Shown: positions 11,613 to 23,633, counted from the stretch's first letter. The stretch is DNA of 64,000 nucleotides from Epiperipatus broadwayi (GCA_028023455.1 JAQFVV010000018.1:8910679-8974678); one strand, 5' to 3'. Made by a program: numbers and translations. The notes: generated by a model from the sequence alone, not told the origin.

Positions 11613-12030
11613 GGTTTCAAAAATAAACTTCATTTGTCTTAGAGAGTTACAAGAGTTTTACATAGCTTAGACTGCTGTGTTTACATGGGCAATGTGTAGT
11701 TGTAGGTTTATATATATAAAAATTGATTTATTGGTTTACACAGGATTGCAGGAATTTTTGCATATTGTGGATTAGTTACAAGGGTTTTACATAGTTTGGA
11801 CTGTTGTGGTTACCTGGGCAATCCATAGATCTAGGTTTTCATATGTAAAAATTGATTTATTGATTTACATGAGATTATAAGAATTTTTTCATGATGTGGA
11901 TTAGTTACAAGGGTTTTATATAGCTTGGATTTCCATGGATACATGGGCAATCTGTAATTTTAGGCTTATATATATATAAATTATTTTATTGATTTATAAC
12001 AGATAGAAAATTTCTAAAAGGTTAAATCTT
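11613..12030 (-). mobile_element. LINE copy C: 3' end only, with 129-bp tandem repeats
   Basis: The minus-strand 3' terminus matches that of copy B beside the tail. Going up in coordinate, three tandem units start with AGTTACAAG at 11645, 11774 and 11903, an exact 129-bp period. Each contains TTTTA(C/T)ATAG, a CCTGGGCAAT- or CATGGGCAAT-like segment and AAAATTGATTTATTG. The third fades after about 12000. No coding part is seen, so the copy is heavily 5'-truncated or is a related non-autonomous element. Confidence 0.65.
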
Positions 12031-12463
12031 ATTAAACAGGCAAATGTTACTTATTTTGAAAGTTACCTAGTAAATAGTCATATCTAAAACTTTCAGATAA
12101 TAACTTGCTCAAAGCTTGGTATAGATAAGCATGTACTGCTTTTATGTGATTTACATATATAAACCAATCTAGGTTTGAGGAAAATCTGACATATAATCTA
12201 AATAATCAATAGTAATGGGGTTTGAAAAATTTAAATTATTATTTATTAGTCTACTTTCAAAACAGGTTACATTTGCTTGCTTAATGAGGTTTATTTATAC
12301 TTCTAGAAATTAAAAATATCAAACTATTGTAATCCAAATTGTCAACATCTTAGATCAGCATGAAAGATGAGATCCATCTTTTACTTACAAAGGTTGTCTT
12401 GACAACGTATTGAAGATTCTTGATTTAGAGAAGCATGAACTGCTGTCACATAATTTATATATA

Positions 12464-12644
12464 TAAATTTATAAATAAAATATTAGAAAATACAGTATTT
12501 AAAGTTTATAAAAATATATCTATAACCGTCACTTAGGAGCGCTTTCAACTATCTTTCAGTTGAAAGCGCTTCTAAGTGACGGTTATAGATATATTTTTAT
12601 AAACTTTTAAATACTGTATTTTCTAATATTTATTTATAAATTTA
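12464..12644. mobile_element. Near-perfect 181-bp fold-back (MITE-like)
   Basis: Arms 12464-12550 and 12558-12644 are close to exact reverse complements around a 7-base loop. The flanks are TA-rich, so target duplications cannot be defined. No coding capacity. The near-perfect match between arms suggests a recent insertion or ongoing palindrome correction. Confidence 0.8.
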
Positions 12645-13029
12645 CTTATATTATTTTGAAGAAATACAGACGTCGATTTGTAATATTATTATATATATAT
12701 ATTGATATGGCCAACTAAATGGGTGAGGTCCAAACCAAAAAACTTAATATATGTGTATTTTTATAAAAATAATATTTTTTTATTAAATATAATTGAGAAA
12801 ATAAAATGAAGTTATAAATCAGAATTAGTAAAGGAGGAGAAAAATATGCAAATTGTTTTACAATACTTCAAGTAATTTATATAGCTGTAATCAATTTTTA
12901 TAAAGAATAATCATTTTAGGCATATAATAATTAATTATATAATGATTTTAGCTAAACAACCAGTTTTATTTACTTTAAGTAAATGTAAAAATATTATTTA
13001 TATAATAATTATAAATTTATTATCTGAAA
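12645..13029. other. A+T-rich spacer
   Basis: Contains a (TA)n run at about 12690 and a short GGAGGAG stretch; nothing else recognised. Confidence 0.5.
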
Positions 13030-13780
13030 TAAATTCACTGTTAACGGAAAAAAAACTCCAATTCTTTTTTGAGTTCTTAATGGAACTGAACAGGAAAAGT
13101 TTCTAATACCCTCTCTACATGTTCTTGTCATTGCAACTGTTACTACTGTGTAATTACTTATATAATAAACAAACATGGACGGGTTACTCACCAACATGTA
13201 TCACTTAACATGGTAAGTTTATTAGCTTTTCATCTTAAAACCATCTAGTCTTTCCTTTTAGTTGTCTGATAGTTTTTAATTAAAATCTCAATTGAGATTT
13301 TTTGAAAGAAATATGAATCTATGAATGTTTGATCTCCTCTTTTTTTAAATAGATATTATAATCATGATGAACAAAAATAAATTGTGATACTCTTTATCCC
13401 AGGAGGTTATAAAGTCATCAAAAGTAGTTGACAGGTAAAGTCAGTATTAAGAACTTCCTGATTGTGGACCCAAGCTTTCAAATAAAGAAAGATTAGATGA
13501 AATAGAAGAAATATCTAATATTAAAAGAGGCATTGTTGAACTTTGTGAAATTAGAAGAAAAATTAATTGACAATTGATTTTAAAAGTGGACATGTACTTT
13601 ACCACAAGGGCAAAAGCATTAAAAGCTTCAGTTAGATTCAATATAAATAAAAAGTGAAAGAATAATATTGTGGAAATCGATGGTGTATTAGACGGAATGA
13701 CAAGAATAGTTAGCTATTCTATTCAATTTAATGGAACAAGCCAATATTAAACTTTACTATTCTTTCAAATAAAGAAAGAG
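13030..13780 (+). mobile_element. RTE-type LINE fragment 1 (5' part and endonuclease start, decayed)
   Basis: Aligns with the fragment at 50710-51440: the upstream segments share GGAACTGA and the CAT-TTCTTGTC-TTGC stretch, and both then encode the start of an RTE endonuclease. Here the frame near 13525 reads RGIVELCEIRRK, the RTE counterpart of the IGICEVRRK motif, followed by KNIVEIDGVLD-like and IQFN segments near 13660-13730. Multiple stops and a poor match after 13760 make this a dead fragment. Confidence 0.65.
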
Positions 13781-14109
13781 AAAAGTTGAGTCCAGCATCA
13801 AAAGAAAATATTTTATATTCTTAAAAATTTTTAAAGCAAACCTGTTTCTACTTATAATTCTATGTGCATCAGTTTCATCTTAAAAAATTTTCTTATTGAA
13901 AAATAGAAAACATTTTAGTGCTATATAATATATATCATGGAAGTAACTTAAAAAGTGTATATAATAAATGTCTTCATCCATACTGATTATAATTCAATTC
14001 TATGAAAAGGTAGAGTTGAATTTAAAAAATGCCTTTACTAAGATATTTTTAATATTTTTGTTCCTACAAAGAGAAAATTGTATAGATGACTGAAAAGATA
14101 GAAGGTGAA

Positions 14110-14345
14110 GTAGATTGAAGACTGTCCATTAAAGTTTAAAGAATTGCTATCTTAATATAAATCTAGCACTCATTATATATATATGAGATATGACCTGTAT
14201 CAACTGATGAGTGCTGGTTCAGCACAAAATACATATATTGGAAATCATTTAGCTTTTTCACGTGTGTGTGGCCATGTGTATCAGTTGTATGAGATAGAGC
14301 AGATAGCTGAAGGGAACTTGAAAGTCTGAGTTCAAGTCCCTTATG
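14110..14345 (+). mobile_element. SINE copy 1: hammerhead followed by tRNA-like pol III promoter
   Basis: Matches the copy at 19262-19840 in order: CCATTAAAGT, GCTATCTTAATATAAA, a (TA)n run, a CTGATGA hammerhead core, ATACATATATTG, and a tRNA-like segment with B-box GTTCAAGTC at 14330-14338 preceded by an A-box-like TATGAGATAGAGC at 14288. The tRNA-like part supplies an internal RNA polymerase III promoter; mobility would need LINE proteins. Schistosome Sm-alpha is a known SINE-like repeat that combines a hammerhead with pol III signals. Confidence 0.7.
14190..14248 (+). ncRNA. Hammerhead ribozyme in SINE copy 1 (core mutated)
   Basis: CTGATGA at 14204-14210; stem II GTGCTG-GTT-CAGCAC, a perfect 6-bp hairpin; then AAAA (14226-14229) where GAAA is required, a G12-to-A change expected to kill cleavage. 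Stem III would be AUA/UAU and the cleavage triplet AUA. Stem I pairs UCAA with UUGG next to the core, then AUGA (14190-14193) with UCAU (14245-14248) across an internal loop. Confidence 0.6.
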
Positions 14346-17300
14346 GTTATTCTAACAAATATGGAGAAAGTTGAGAAATTAATATAAATACATAGGATTT
14401 CTATATTCACATTATGCTTGTTGTTTAAAGATAACTGTGATAAATATTTGATGTTCAAATAAAATTTTTATATTCCATCTAATTTAAAAGGAAACGAAGC
14501 TAAGAGTAAGTATAAGTGCTTTTAGGAAAGTTAATGAACAAAGATATTGATTTTTTATTTTTTACTATTTTCTTCTATTAATATGTTTACCCATGTATGA
14601 TTGTGTAATTTAATTTATTATAAGTTATTGTAGTTAGTGTGAATCGAAGGTTGTGTATGAATACATTTTTAATTTCAAGCTTTATTTTCTATGATATGGA
14701 AGTGTGGAAAACTAAGATTTAGAGCATTTTATTATCTTATATTTAAAAAACATATTTAAAGTCTATTCACATCATTTTAAAATGCTTGAAAATAAAACTT
14801 TTTATTAATTTCTTAAAAATATTACAAAACATAAACAATGAATATTTATTTTTCTTGCTTATAAAAATAAATGTAATATCAGAAGTGTTTGGTTTAGAAT
14901 GTAAATAAATCTATCCTGACTTAATTATTCTTTAGTAAATAGATGCAAAATTTAAAATGTATCTTAAATTGATATTAAATGAAATTTAAATGTAAATCAG
15001 CATAAATATTTATTATATGTGTATATAAGCATATAAAATTAAAGGGTCATTTGTACTTAATCATATAATTAGTTTCCAACCAGTAACCACCTAAACATTC
15101 ACAGTAAATATAGCAACCAATATTTCTAACTGCTGTCAAGGCAACCTTCACACCTTTTAATAGCAAGAATGGAAATCATATAAAGAAGATAATTTATTTT
15201 CATTATTGCTACTAATAAATTTTCCATATGGCAGAAAGTTGGAATGCATAATGAAATGCATGAAATAATATAATGTTTTGTTTGTGATTATTTAGTAGAA
15301 CTCAGAAATTATTTTATAAATTTCAAAATAATTTGTGTTCTTATTTAGTTGTATAATATATATATAATTATATATCATGGATATGTTTTATTTTGAGTTA
15401 AAAGATGACCTTATCTTAAGTGGATAATATATTTAAACATTTTTTTTATATTGACATAAGATAATTTTAATTTAAACCAATAATGCAATCTCTTTACAGT
15501 TGCGATCCTCTTCCTCGGATGAAAATTTGAAGCAAATCTTTATTTGTTTTCACCATGACTAAATTAAAATTCCAAGTATATAAGGATATTCATAATAAAA
15601 TAGAGATATTTTTAATTAATATATAAATTTATATTTCATAATAGTATTAAGCACATATGATTTAAAATGAAATTTTTGAAATGTCATATACTGCACTTAA
15701 AAAAAAATTATGATATATGCAAAAACAATTTATTTTCATGTGATATTTATCTATATTTAAAAATTAAATTCTTTCAAAGTAAAATCTTATCATTAGATTT
15801 TTTTTTTTTAAATGTTATGGTCTCAACAATTTTTATGCAACCTCCTGCAGGGTCACAATCAATCATTGTGTATCACTGAATTAAAGGACAATCTTGCTCA
15901 TTGATTAATTTTTATTATTTAAAAAAGAATAGTTGTCACAAAGCAGTACCTATCAAATGAAGATCCTAATGAATTAGGCAACTTCCTTTTACATGTAATT
16001 GAAATATGAATTTTTGTACTGCTAAATACTGAACCCTAAATTTACATAGACTTTAAAATGTTCTATATTTTAAATCCTGATATATTTTATGAGTGAAAAA
16101 TAACAAATATATTTTAAATACTTTTTCTATAAGAAGAAATATCCAATATAGGTCATACATGATTCATGTTGCCTTAACTATTATTAACAATGCACAACTT
16201 CTATAAACTAAATAGTTCAAGATTATATTAGCCATTTCTTTTATTGATAAAATGCCATTTTCACTAATTGTTTCCATTATTTCATTTTGTGTGTATTTTT
16301 ATTCTGCATAATGCAAAATGCCAATATTAAAACAAACAGTTCATTTACTCACATTTAAAGTTAAAACATACAGTCAGAAGACACATCCTTAATATTTAAC
16401 AAATATAGTAAAGTTAAAATCTACTAAAGATTTTATTTAAAGAAATTAAAAACTAAATTTTTAAACTCAAGATTATTTTTTATATTTATTTGACATAAAT
16501 TTAAAATGTATAGATGTGATTAATCGAAGCTTTATTAATTTATGAATAATCCAAGATTTCCTTAATTATATATGCATAATAGAAGATATTAGATAAATAT
16601 TTTGGGAAATATAGTAGCCAAAAGAGAAATAAATAAGAGAATTATAATTTAGTTTCATTTAACTTAATGTTACAATTAAAATTATTTGTTTTTAAATATT
16701 AAAACTGCCTAAATGATATTTTAAAAATAAGTAATAATAAAGTCCATTAGGTATTAAAGCTCAGCAGAAACACAGTTTTTACTTTAATAATGATCTCTGG
16801 CACAAAAATATTTATATTAGTATTGGTTAAACATTCCATATAAAGAAATAAAATTGGACTATGAAAATGGTAGTATAATAAAACATCCTTCAATGAAAGA
16901 TAGTTATGTGATACTTTTGGTTATCATATATTTAATCATGATTTATTATAGATAGTGACTAGATATGTCATGTGTATGCAATAGTTGACCTACCTTATAT
17001 CAGATTCATTTTGACTCTGGTGATGCTCAACTGAATAAATATTTAATTATAATTCATATATATTATAAAATGAAAATTTCTTTTTTACCATATAATATTT
17101 TGAACCCAGAATATGGGACTAAAAAGGTACCTATAAATAACAGAAGCTAGCATTGAATCAATGCATTCCCATTGGTTGTGCATTAGTTTTGCCTATTTAC
17201 AAAATGTACTGCTGTTTAATATACATAATATATTACAGTAAAGAAAAAAGGGGGGCTAGGGGGGTGGCTAGGAAGGGGGAGAGAAAATTAATATGAAATT

Positions 17301-19261
17301 TACAATAAACTTTTGAAGAAAAAAATCAACATTTATTTTTTAAAAAAAAGTTAAAGAAAATGTAATTATAACAATGAACAATTAAATTTTCGTGAAACGA
17401 TTACAATTTTTTTAAAAAATCAATTATAATTTATAAAGATAAATTCATTGAAATCAGTTGAGTTTTCAAATAAACAATGTTGACAAGTTATTTAAAAAAG
17501 CATTTTGAAAAAATGTTTACTTTTAAAAGTTATGAATAATAATCAAATAGTTAGCTATTCAGAAGATTGTGTACATTTGACCATCAAAAGGAGAGGTTGA
17601 GTTTTGATCCATGATTTTTAAAACTCTCAAATGCAGCATTCTAATATTATTGCTACATCACAGATCATATTAATATTGTTACTGAAAAGTTTTTACACAT
17701 ACCAATTAATATACATATTTCCAAAGATCTGGCTTTATAGTGTGATGATCAAACAATAACTTATTAATGAACATTTAACAAATATTTCACTATTATTTCA
17801 TAGTTAACTTTGGTAGTATATGGATTTTACTCCATGAAAACTAACCACAATTCAATTAAATTATCTAGGATATCCTCTAGGTATATCAACAAATCTAAAT
17901 TATCTCACTTAATTTTCAGTACTCTAACTTTATTGATTATTTTAATCTATAATGATATGTTTTGATGAGGATAGGAGGGAGAGAAAATATATAAAAATGA
18001 AATGTAGAATATTAATTAATACTTTTCCTTAGTCTGTAAAATTTATTACAAAAATTTTTGGTACTAATATAGTATATAGTCTATCCACTTGATGGAACTA
18101 CATAGTATATCAATGAGTAAAAAAATAATTAATAAAAAATAAATTATTTTTGAATTTGTGGCTGAAAGAGTATAGTAAATAAAACCTAGAAAATCACATT
18201 TATACAAACCAATAATTTATTTACTAAAAGAATATCAATTATGGTTGACATGAAATATGCAATGCAGATTTACCAAGCCATGAGAAAAAAATTTTCTCCA
18301 GTTTTGCAGTCTCAAATTCCAATTTCAGAGATTTTTTTTTTTTTTGGTTGTATTGTTTAAATTTAATTCAATTTCATGCTTTAATTTGTTAGGCTTGTTG
18401 CTGTGAATTGTTTTATTTATACGATGTCATTTTTTATGGATTTACATTTAACCTCACACCTACATTTGATATTATCGCATATAGCAATGGCATGAAAACA
18501 CCCATTGCCACGGCCTATTTTTTGTTTTGTTTTTTTCATTTAACACATATTTTGTACATGGATTATTTGTTTGTTTTGTTTAACATATATTTTATGCTTG
18601 TTTTATTTAATAGGTTTGATGCTAAGAATGGTTTTATTTTTGAAATTTTGTTTTTTAGAATTTCATTTAGCCTCTGATTTATTTAAAAGGCCTGTTGATT
18701 ACATATTGTGTTCTTTTATTTAATATAAATTTTATGAGCAGATTATCTTTTGCTTATTTTTATTTAATACATATTACATGAATTGACTTTATTATTTCAA
18801 AATATATTTCTTACATTCTATTTATACTCTTGAAGTCTTAAATTGAAGAATAATTGATGACATTTTATTGTTTATTGATTAGTACTACACTATATTAGCA
18901 CTAATTTTTTCAGAAATATTTTAGAAAAAAATTAAATCAAAGTTTCTTCAACATATTTCATCTTGATATGCTGTAAATTAGAATAATTTATTTTTGCTAC
19001 ATTGTAAAAATACTGTAAAATGAAAAAACTATTAATTTAAACATTATTTTTAATAATAAAATGAATATGCTTTTTTTTGATTGGATATTAGGTCTGCCCA
19101 TCCCTCGCATATATATGTATAAATGGATTATTCTCCTGTACATGAGGGATCAGAATGACTAATATGTCAACATGGGTAGGATGACAACCTTGGCACTAAC
19201 AAGGGTTTTGAATATTCCATCATCAGATTTTCAATGAAATGGAAGAAGAGTTGTGAGTTGG
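14346..19261. other. Long A+T-rich intergenic stretch, no gene
   Basis: No frame with coding character. A G-rich stretch at 17249-17283 has two runs of six G and one of five. T runs occur at 18331 and elsewhere. Open frames at 15667-15879 and 18408-18677 are low-complexity Phe/Ile/Tyr runs. Confidence 0.6.
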
Positions 19262-19377
19262 AATAGTTAGAAGCCGGTCCATTAAAGTATGAAGATTGGC
19301 TATCTTAATATAAAGCTGAGCACTGATTATATATATATAAACATTACAAGCATAAAGCTAAACTAGTCAATATAAAA

Positions 19378-19660
19378 TCAAAACTACCCCAAATCTAAAA
19401 TTAAACCAGACCAGCATAAAAATAATATTAAAACACAACCTAAGGTTTCACTGCTACAAGCAGACTTCTCAAGTGTAAAGAACTACAAAAAAACCACACA
19501 TTATATATTTGTGGGTAGTTTTTAATAGTATATATAATGTGTGGTTTTTTTGTAGTTCTTTACACTTGAGAAGTCTGCTTGTAGCAGTGAAACCTTAGGT
19601 TGTGTTTTAATATTATTTTTATGCTGGTCTGGTTTAATTTTAGATTTGGGGTAGTTTTGA
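19378..19660. mobile_element. 283-bp fold-back inserted in SINE copy 2
   Basis: Arms of about 131 bp (19378-19508 and 19530-19660) are near-exact reverse complements with a 21-base loop. Insertion is in a TA run. No coding capacity; the open frame across the right arm is incidental. Confidence 0.8.
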
Positions 19661-19685
19661 TGATATATATATATATATATGTGAG

Positions 19686-19746
19686 GATAGTAATCTAGGC
19701 CAACTGATGATTGCTGGTTTAGCATGAAATACATATATTGATTATC
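19686..19746 (+). ncRNA. Hammerhead ribozyme in SINE copy 2 (core intact)
   Basis: CTGATGA at 19704-19710; stem II TGCT...AGCA with a GGTTT loop; GAAA at 19726-19729. Then ATACATAT folds as a 3-bp stem III with 2-base loop, giving the cleavage triplet ATA. Stem I begins CAA/TTG beside the core and has outer pairing of GATA-type sequence (19687) with TATC (19743-19746). All invariant core bases are present, unlike copy 1. Cleavage would be 3' of the A at 19738. Confidence 0.65.
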
Positions 19747-19840
19747 TTTTCAACATGTATGTGATCAGGTAGGTCAGCAATATGAGATGGCACTGAGAGT
19801 AGTGGATTGTGTGAAAGTCTGAGTTTGAATCCCACATATA

Positions 19841-21933
19841 TTACATATATAAATGCAGGTTTAAGCCTTACAATGTATTAATTAGCATATTCACTAAAGA
19901 TCATTAAATTATTAAATTGACTAGCATAATGAGAATAAAAGTATTTATCTGATAAAATATAAAATTTTCTACCATAAAAAAGGCCATTTAGATCAATATT
20001 GCTAGTGAAAACTACTTTGCATCATTCAGTGTTCATTTGCTCTGACAATACTAGTATATTGATTAGAATGGAGAGAAGTAATTACTAATTTAAAGTATGT
20101 AATTACAATAAAGGCTAATGCAGACCTCTGAAACACTATGATCTTATTGGATTTTGTGACTTCATCACATTATTTTTTCAAAACTTAACCAGATGGATTC
20201 TAGAAAAACTTGTTAACAAAGTAGGTTTGAATTTTCTTTGTAAAATTAATTTTAATTTTTAAAATAAATGTCAGGACAATGCTGTATATCAGTTAAATGA
20301 TCTCTGGATTTAACCTGTAAACTTGCTATGTAGGTGAAAATTTCTTCAGAAATTATAATTTTTTTTTCTGGATTATAAGGAAATTAAAATGTCAATTAAT
20401 GAGGATCCTTCTATTTTTATCTGGAGATGGGACTCTGGGTTTGTTATGCTACTATTATGAATAGATATTCTAGATATGAAGAGTTAGAAAAAATTCTGAG
20501 AAAACAGTAAAGAATGGTTAAAGAAAAAGCAAGTTTTAAGATTTAAAAGACATCTTACATTAGCAATTTCAACCATAGTAACAGTCCACTCAGTAGAAAC
20601 TATAATTTTCTATGAGACTAAAAAGCATCTCAAACATTCCATTTGACTACTAAAAAGAAGCAAAAGCAATATCCTAACAATTATGGTGGGCTATTTAAAA
20701 CTTTATCAGAATAAGACTGGAATAATTTATGTGATTTGCAAGATGAAATAACAGAAAAATACCAGCAACTGCATTGGAATATTTAAGGCTGTTTTACTTT
20801 TCATTCTATGCATGTTATATTGTCCAAACACTAAGCATAATTAATCAAAAATAATAAAAAATTAAACATAGGTACATCAGATATTCCCACCTTTATGAGA
20901 ATTATTTTAAAACCAAATCTTCAACCTTCAATAATTAATTCTGTAGTAAAAAATATCCTATATATACCCACTAAAGTGTATTTTCACAAACATTTATTTA
21001 AAGCATTACCAATACAATGTGCTACTTGTGCTAGTCGATGATTTTTAATTAAGTACTCAAAAAACTTATTACAGGCAACAATATTCTTGGAAAAGAGAGA
21101 TTTATCTTGACCATCATAGTGACCAGTGCAACATTACACTTTAAACTCATAGGAAGGATTGACAGTTTGAAGTGTTTTGAATTTGATAACCATACTGATC
21201 AATTAAATTATATTTGAAACTCATTGAAAGAACTGACAATTATATTTTCCTTTGATAATATTTTTCATCACTGAAATTCTAAAGTTTAAAAAATGGCATA
21301 TGTGTCACCTTTATTTGATATCAGTCATTAAGTTACTCCCGATGTACACCATGCAATCTTACATAAACAAGGTAACAAATTATGTGATAATAATTTATTT
21401 ACAAGTGTAACTGTTAATTGATGTAAAATTTATTTTCTTTAATAAAATTAACAAATCATGTATAATAATTTATTCACACGTTTTAATCATTAATGGATAT
21501 GCAATTAAAGTCTTTTAATCTTTATACGTCAGAATATCAATATATTAATAGATAATATAACCATTCGCCGTTCATTTAACCCTTACTTCAATAAATTTAA
21601 ATATAATTCTTCGCATGTATGGGAACACTCATATACCGTAACATATATATATATTGACAATTGGCGTTTTAGGCAAACTGATGAGAAAGTTTATTTTTGA
21701 AATATATACATAACACAGAATTTTTTTTTTATGTAGTGTGGTAATCGAATAATAATAACTTTAATTCACGGTGATTAGAATTTCCATCTCTCTAAATTTG
21801 TTTACATAGTGCTAATCTATTTAATTATATATAAGTATACTTTTTTCAATAAAGGCATTCTATAAAATATTGAAACTACGATTCAACAGTGTAATATCAA
21901 AAAAAAATTAAATATTCTAAAAGCAGAAGATAT
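19841..21933. other. A+T-rich intergenic DNA
   Basis: No gene recognised. A weak hammerhead-like string (CTGATGA...GAAA) occurs at 21678-21702 and is listed separately as a finding. Confidence 0.55.
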
Positions 21934-22007
21934 ATATTTCTGTAGTGAAATTTTCATAGCAGCACTTGCATAAAAGTGGTATAATGAAAATTTCACTACA
22001 GAAATAT
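21934..22007. repeat. Short inverted repeat beside hAT-2
   Basis: Arms of 24 bp (21934-21957 and 21984-22007) surround a 26-base loop: ATATTTCTGTAGTGAAATTT and its complement. It lies 19 bp before the hAT-2 target duplication. Confidence 0.75.
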
Positions 22008-22359
22008 TATTCATTATTGAATAATCTCTAGTCCAGTGTTTCCCAACCTGTGGTACGCGTACCACTGGTGGTACGCGAGTTGTTGGTTGGTGGTACACGA
22101 AAAATAATCAATAATGGCGGACATAAAAAAAAAAATTAAATCATAAAAATATCATAGAAACGTTTTTTTCTATAATTCATATAAATTATTTTAATTAATA
22201 ATATTATACAGTAAAGTTGTTAATATGTACAGTCGATAACGATCTTTAATGTTAATGATAAAATTGAAAGTATGATTAAGAAATTAAATTTTTGGAAACA
22301 GTAATATATATAAGTATCGAAAACAATCAACTGGAAGTATTCGAAACTCTACATATTTT

Positions 22360-22752
22360 TTGTTTGAAAATAAGGTTAGTCTGTCTCAAGATATACGAGA
22401 AAATATAATAGCACATTTAACAGGATTAAAATTGTCTTTCATGGAATATTTTCCAAAACCCGAAAACACAAATGATAATTGGATTTCAAACCCCTTCTAT
22501 GCAGAAAATTTAGAAAAAGCTACATCATTATCAATAAAGGATAAAGAAAATTTAATAGAATTATCATGTGACAGAACTTTACAAGCAGAATTCAAACGAC
22601 ACAATCTAATTAATTTTTGGTTAAACATTAAAGAATATGAACAACTTTCTGAGAAAGCTCTTAAATTATTATTACCGTTTACGACTACGGAATTAGTAGG
22701 AAGAGCTTTTTTTTCATATATTTTTTTAAAAATAAGTATCGAAACAGATTGA
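22360..22752 (+). pseudogene. hAT transposase C-terminal remnant
   Basis: Open frame of 130 codons beginning within the transposase; its first codon is TTG, so it is not a natural start. It shows the arrangement of BED-finger (ZBED/SCAND3-type) hAT transposases: an ENIIAHLTGLKLSFMEYFP segment, then WISNPF, and near the end LKLLLPFTTTELVGRAFFS, the counterpart of the conserved LPF-TTYLCE-FS of the dimerisation region. The remaining 80% of the protein, including the catalytic domain, is missing. It ends about 870 bp before the right terminus. Confidence 0.75.
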
Positions 22753-23019
22753 ACGCAGCTGTAGACTTAAGGGTATACCTCGCATCTTTTGAACCAAATT
22801 TCAAATAATTATGTTGTTCGAAACAAGCACAAAGATCTCATTAAATTTATTTTATAAAAATATTTGATTATGATATGAAAATATATTAATTGTTTTTTTA
22901 TAATTTTGTGTTTTTATTAAAACCATTTATTAGTAAACGAAATATGACAAAAAGGCAAATCAATCTAAATTATTTAATTTGAAAGAATGTATCAAAAAAG
23001 CATCATAACCAAAAATTAG

Positions 23020-23330
23020 ACTCTCGTTAATTCTTGATCATCTATTGTGGATTACTAGATGTAAGCTAGTATTTAATCATCAAAATTTTAATCCTATTAA
23101 CTTCATGCTCAACAATATAAAGAAAACAAGAACAAGAGATAGCCTGATAACCCCTGAGGTTATTTTTACCATGACTTGGGACATGCTGGATTTAATGGCC
23201 CAACCAATAGCAAGATGTTCCGAAAAAGAGAAAACAGACTGAAATTCGGGAAAACCAAATGAAGGAATGAGAAAACACTGAACAAAATATATACCAAATA
23301 ACCTTCAATGTAATAATGTAATCTTTAATA
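23020..23330 (+). mobile_element. LINE 3'-end fragment inside hAT-2
   Basis: Frame 23045-23242 reads LLWITRCKLVFNHQNFNP, the counterpart of ALWCTRCNFIYNFNPRR at the C-terminus of LINE copy B ORF2, and continues to a WDMLDLM end that parallels WNIQELI. A short 3' UTR follows up to about 23330. It is a 5'-truncated copy of the same LINE group, in plus orientation, presumably inserted into hAT-2. Confidence 0.65.
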
Positions 23331-23633
23331 AATTATTTTGGAAAATATATGAAACTTTGAACAAACACATACATATAAATATGTTACAGTGAGTTTATAA
23401 TTTCAGTGAGTTTATAATCTGGCTTGACGTTTAGGAGTATTTCAATGTAATTTGTCTCATTATGAGATGTGAATACATACATGGTCACCCTATAATATTT
23501 ATAATGCAAATAAAATAACACACAATAACAAATTTCACGAAATACAATCATTTTTACGAAGTGGTACAATTTAGCGTGATGTACTACCAAGTGGTACGCG
23601 AGCCAAAAAAGGTTGGGAAACGCTGCTCTAGTC

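Larger units (their letters stand above)
19262..19840 (+). mobile_element. SINE copy 2: hammerhead plus tRNA-like part, split by a fold-back
   Basis: The left part (19268-19340: CCATTAAAGTATGAAG, GCTATCTTAATATAAAG, CACTGATTATATATA) and right part (19664-19840) match SINE copy 1. The fold-back 19378-19660 sits in the (TA)n run between them. The right part carries the hammerhead and a tRNA-like segment (ATATGAGATGGCACTGAG; B-box GTTTGAATC at 19823-19831). The element ends near a short ATTACATATATA tail. Confidence 0.7.
22034..23625 (+). mobile_element. hAT-2 element with perfect 8-bp target duplication
   Basis: Terminal inverted repeats CAGTGTTTCCCAACC (22034) and GGTTGGGAAACGCTG (ending 23625) are flanked by CTCTAGTC at 22026-22033 and again at 23626-23633. 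An 8-bp duplication and CAG...CTG ends are diagnostic of hAT transposons. GGTACGCG is repeated just inside both ends. At 1.59 kb it is internally deleted, keeping only the C-terminal part of a transposase, plus a LINE tail fragment. It would need transposase supplied in trans. Confidence 0.9.

Noticed and set aside
17249-17283. G-quadruplex
   Set aside because: Only three clear long G-runs; the spacing to a fourth is loose, so it is weak evidence alone.
18408-18677. 89-codon Phe/Leu-rich frame as a membrane protein
   Set aside because: Low-complexity T-rich DNA gives hydrophobic runs by chance; no conserved features.
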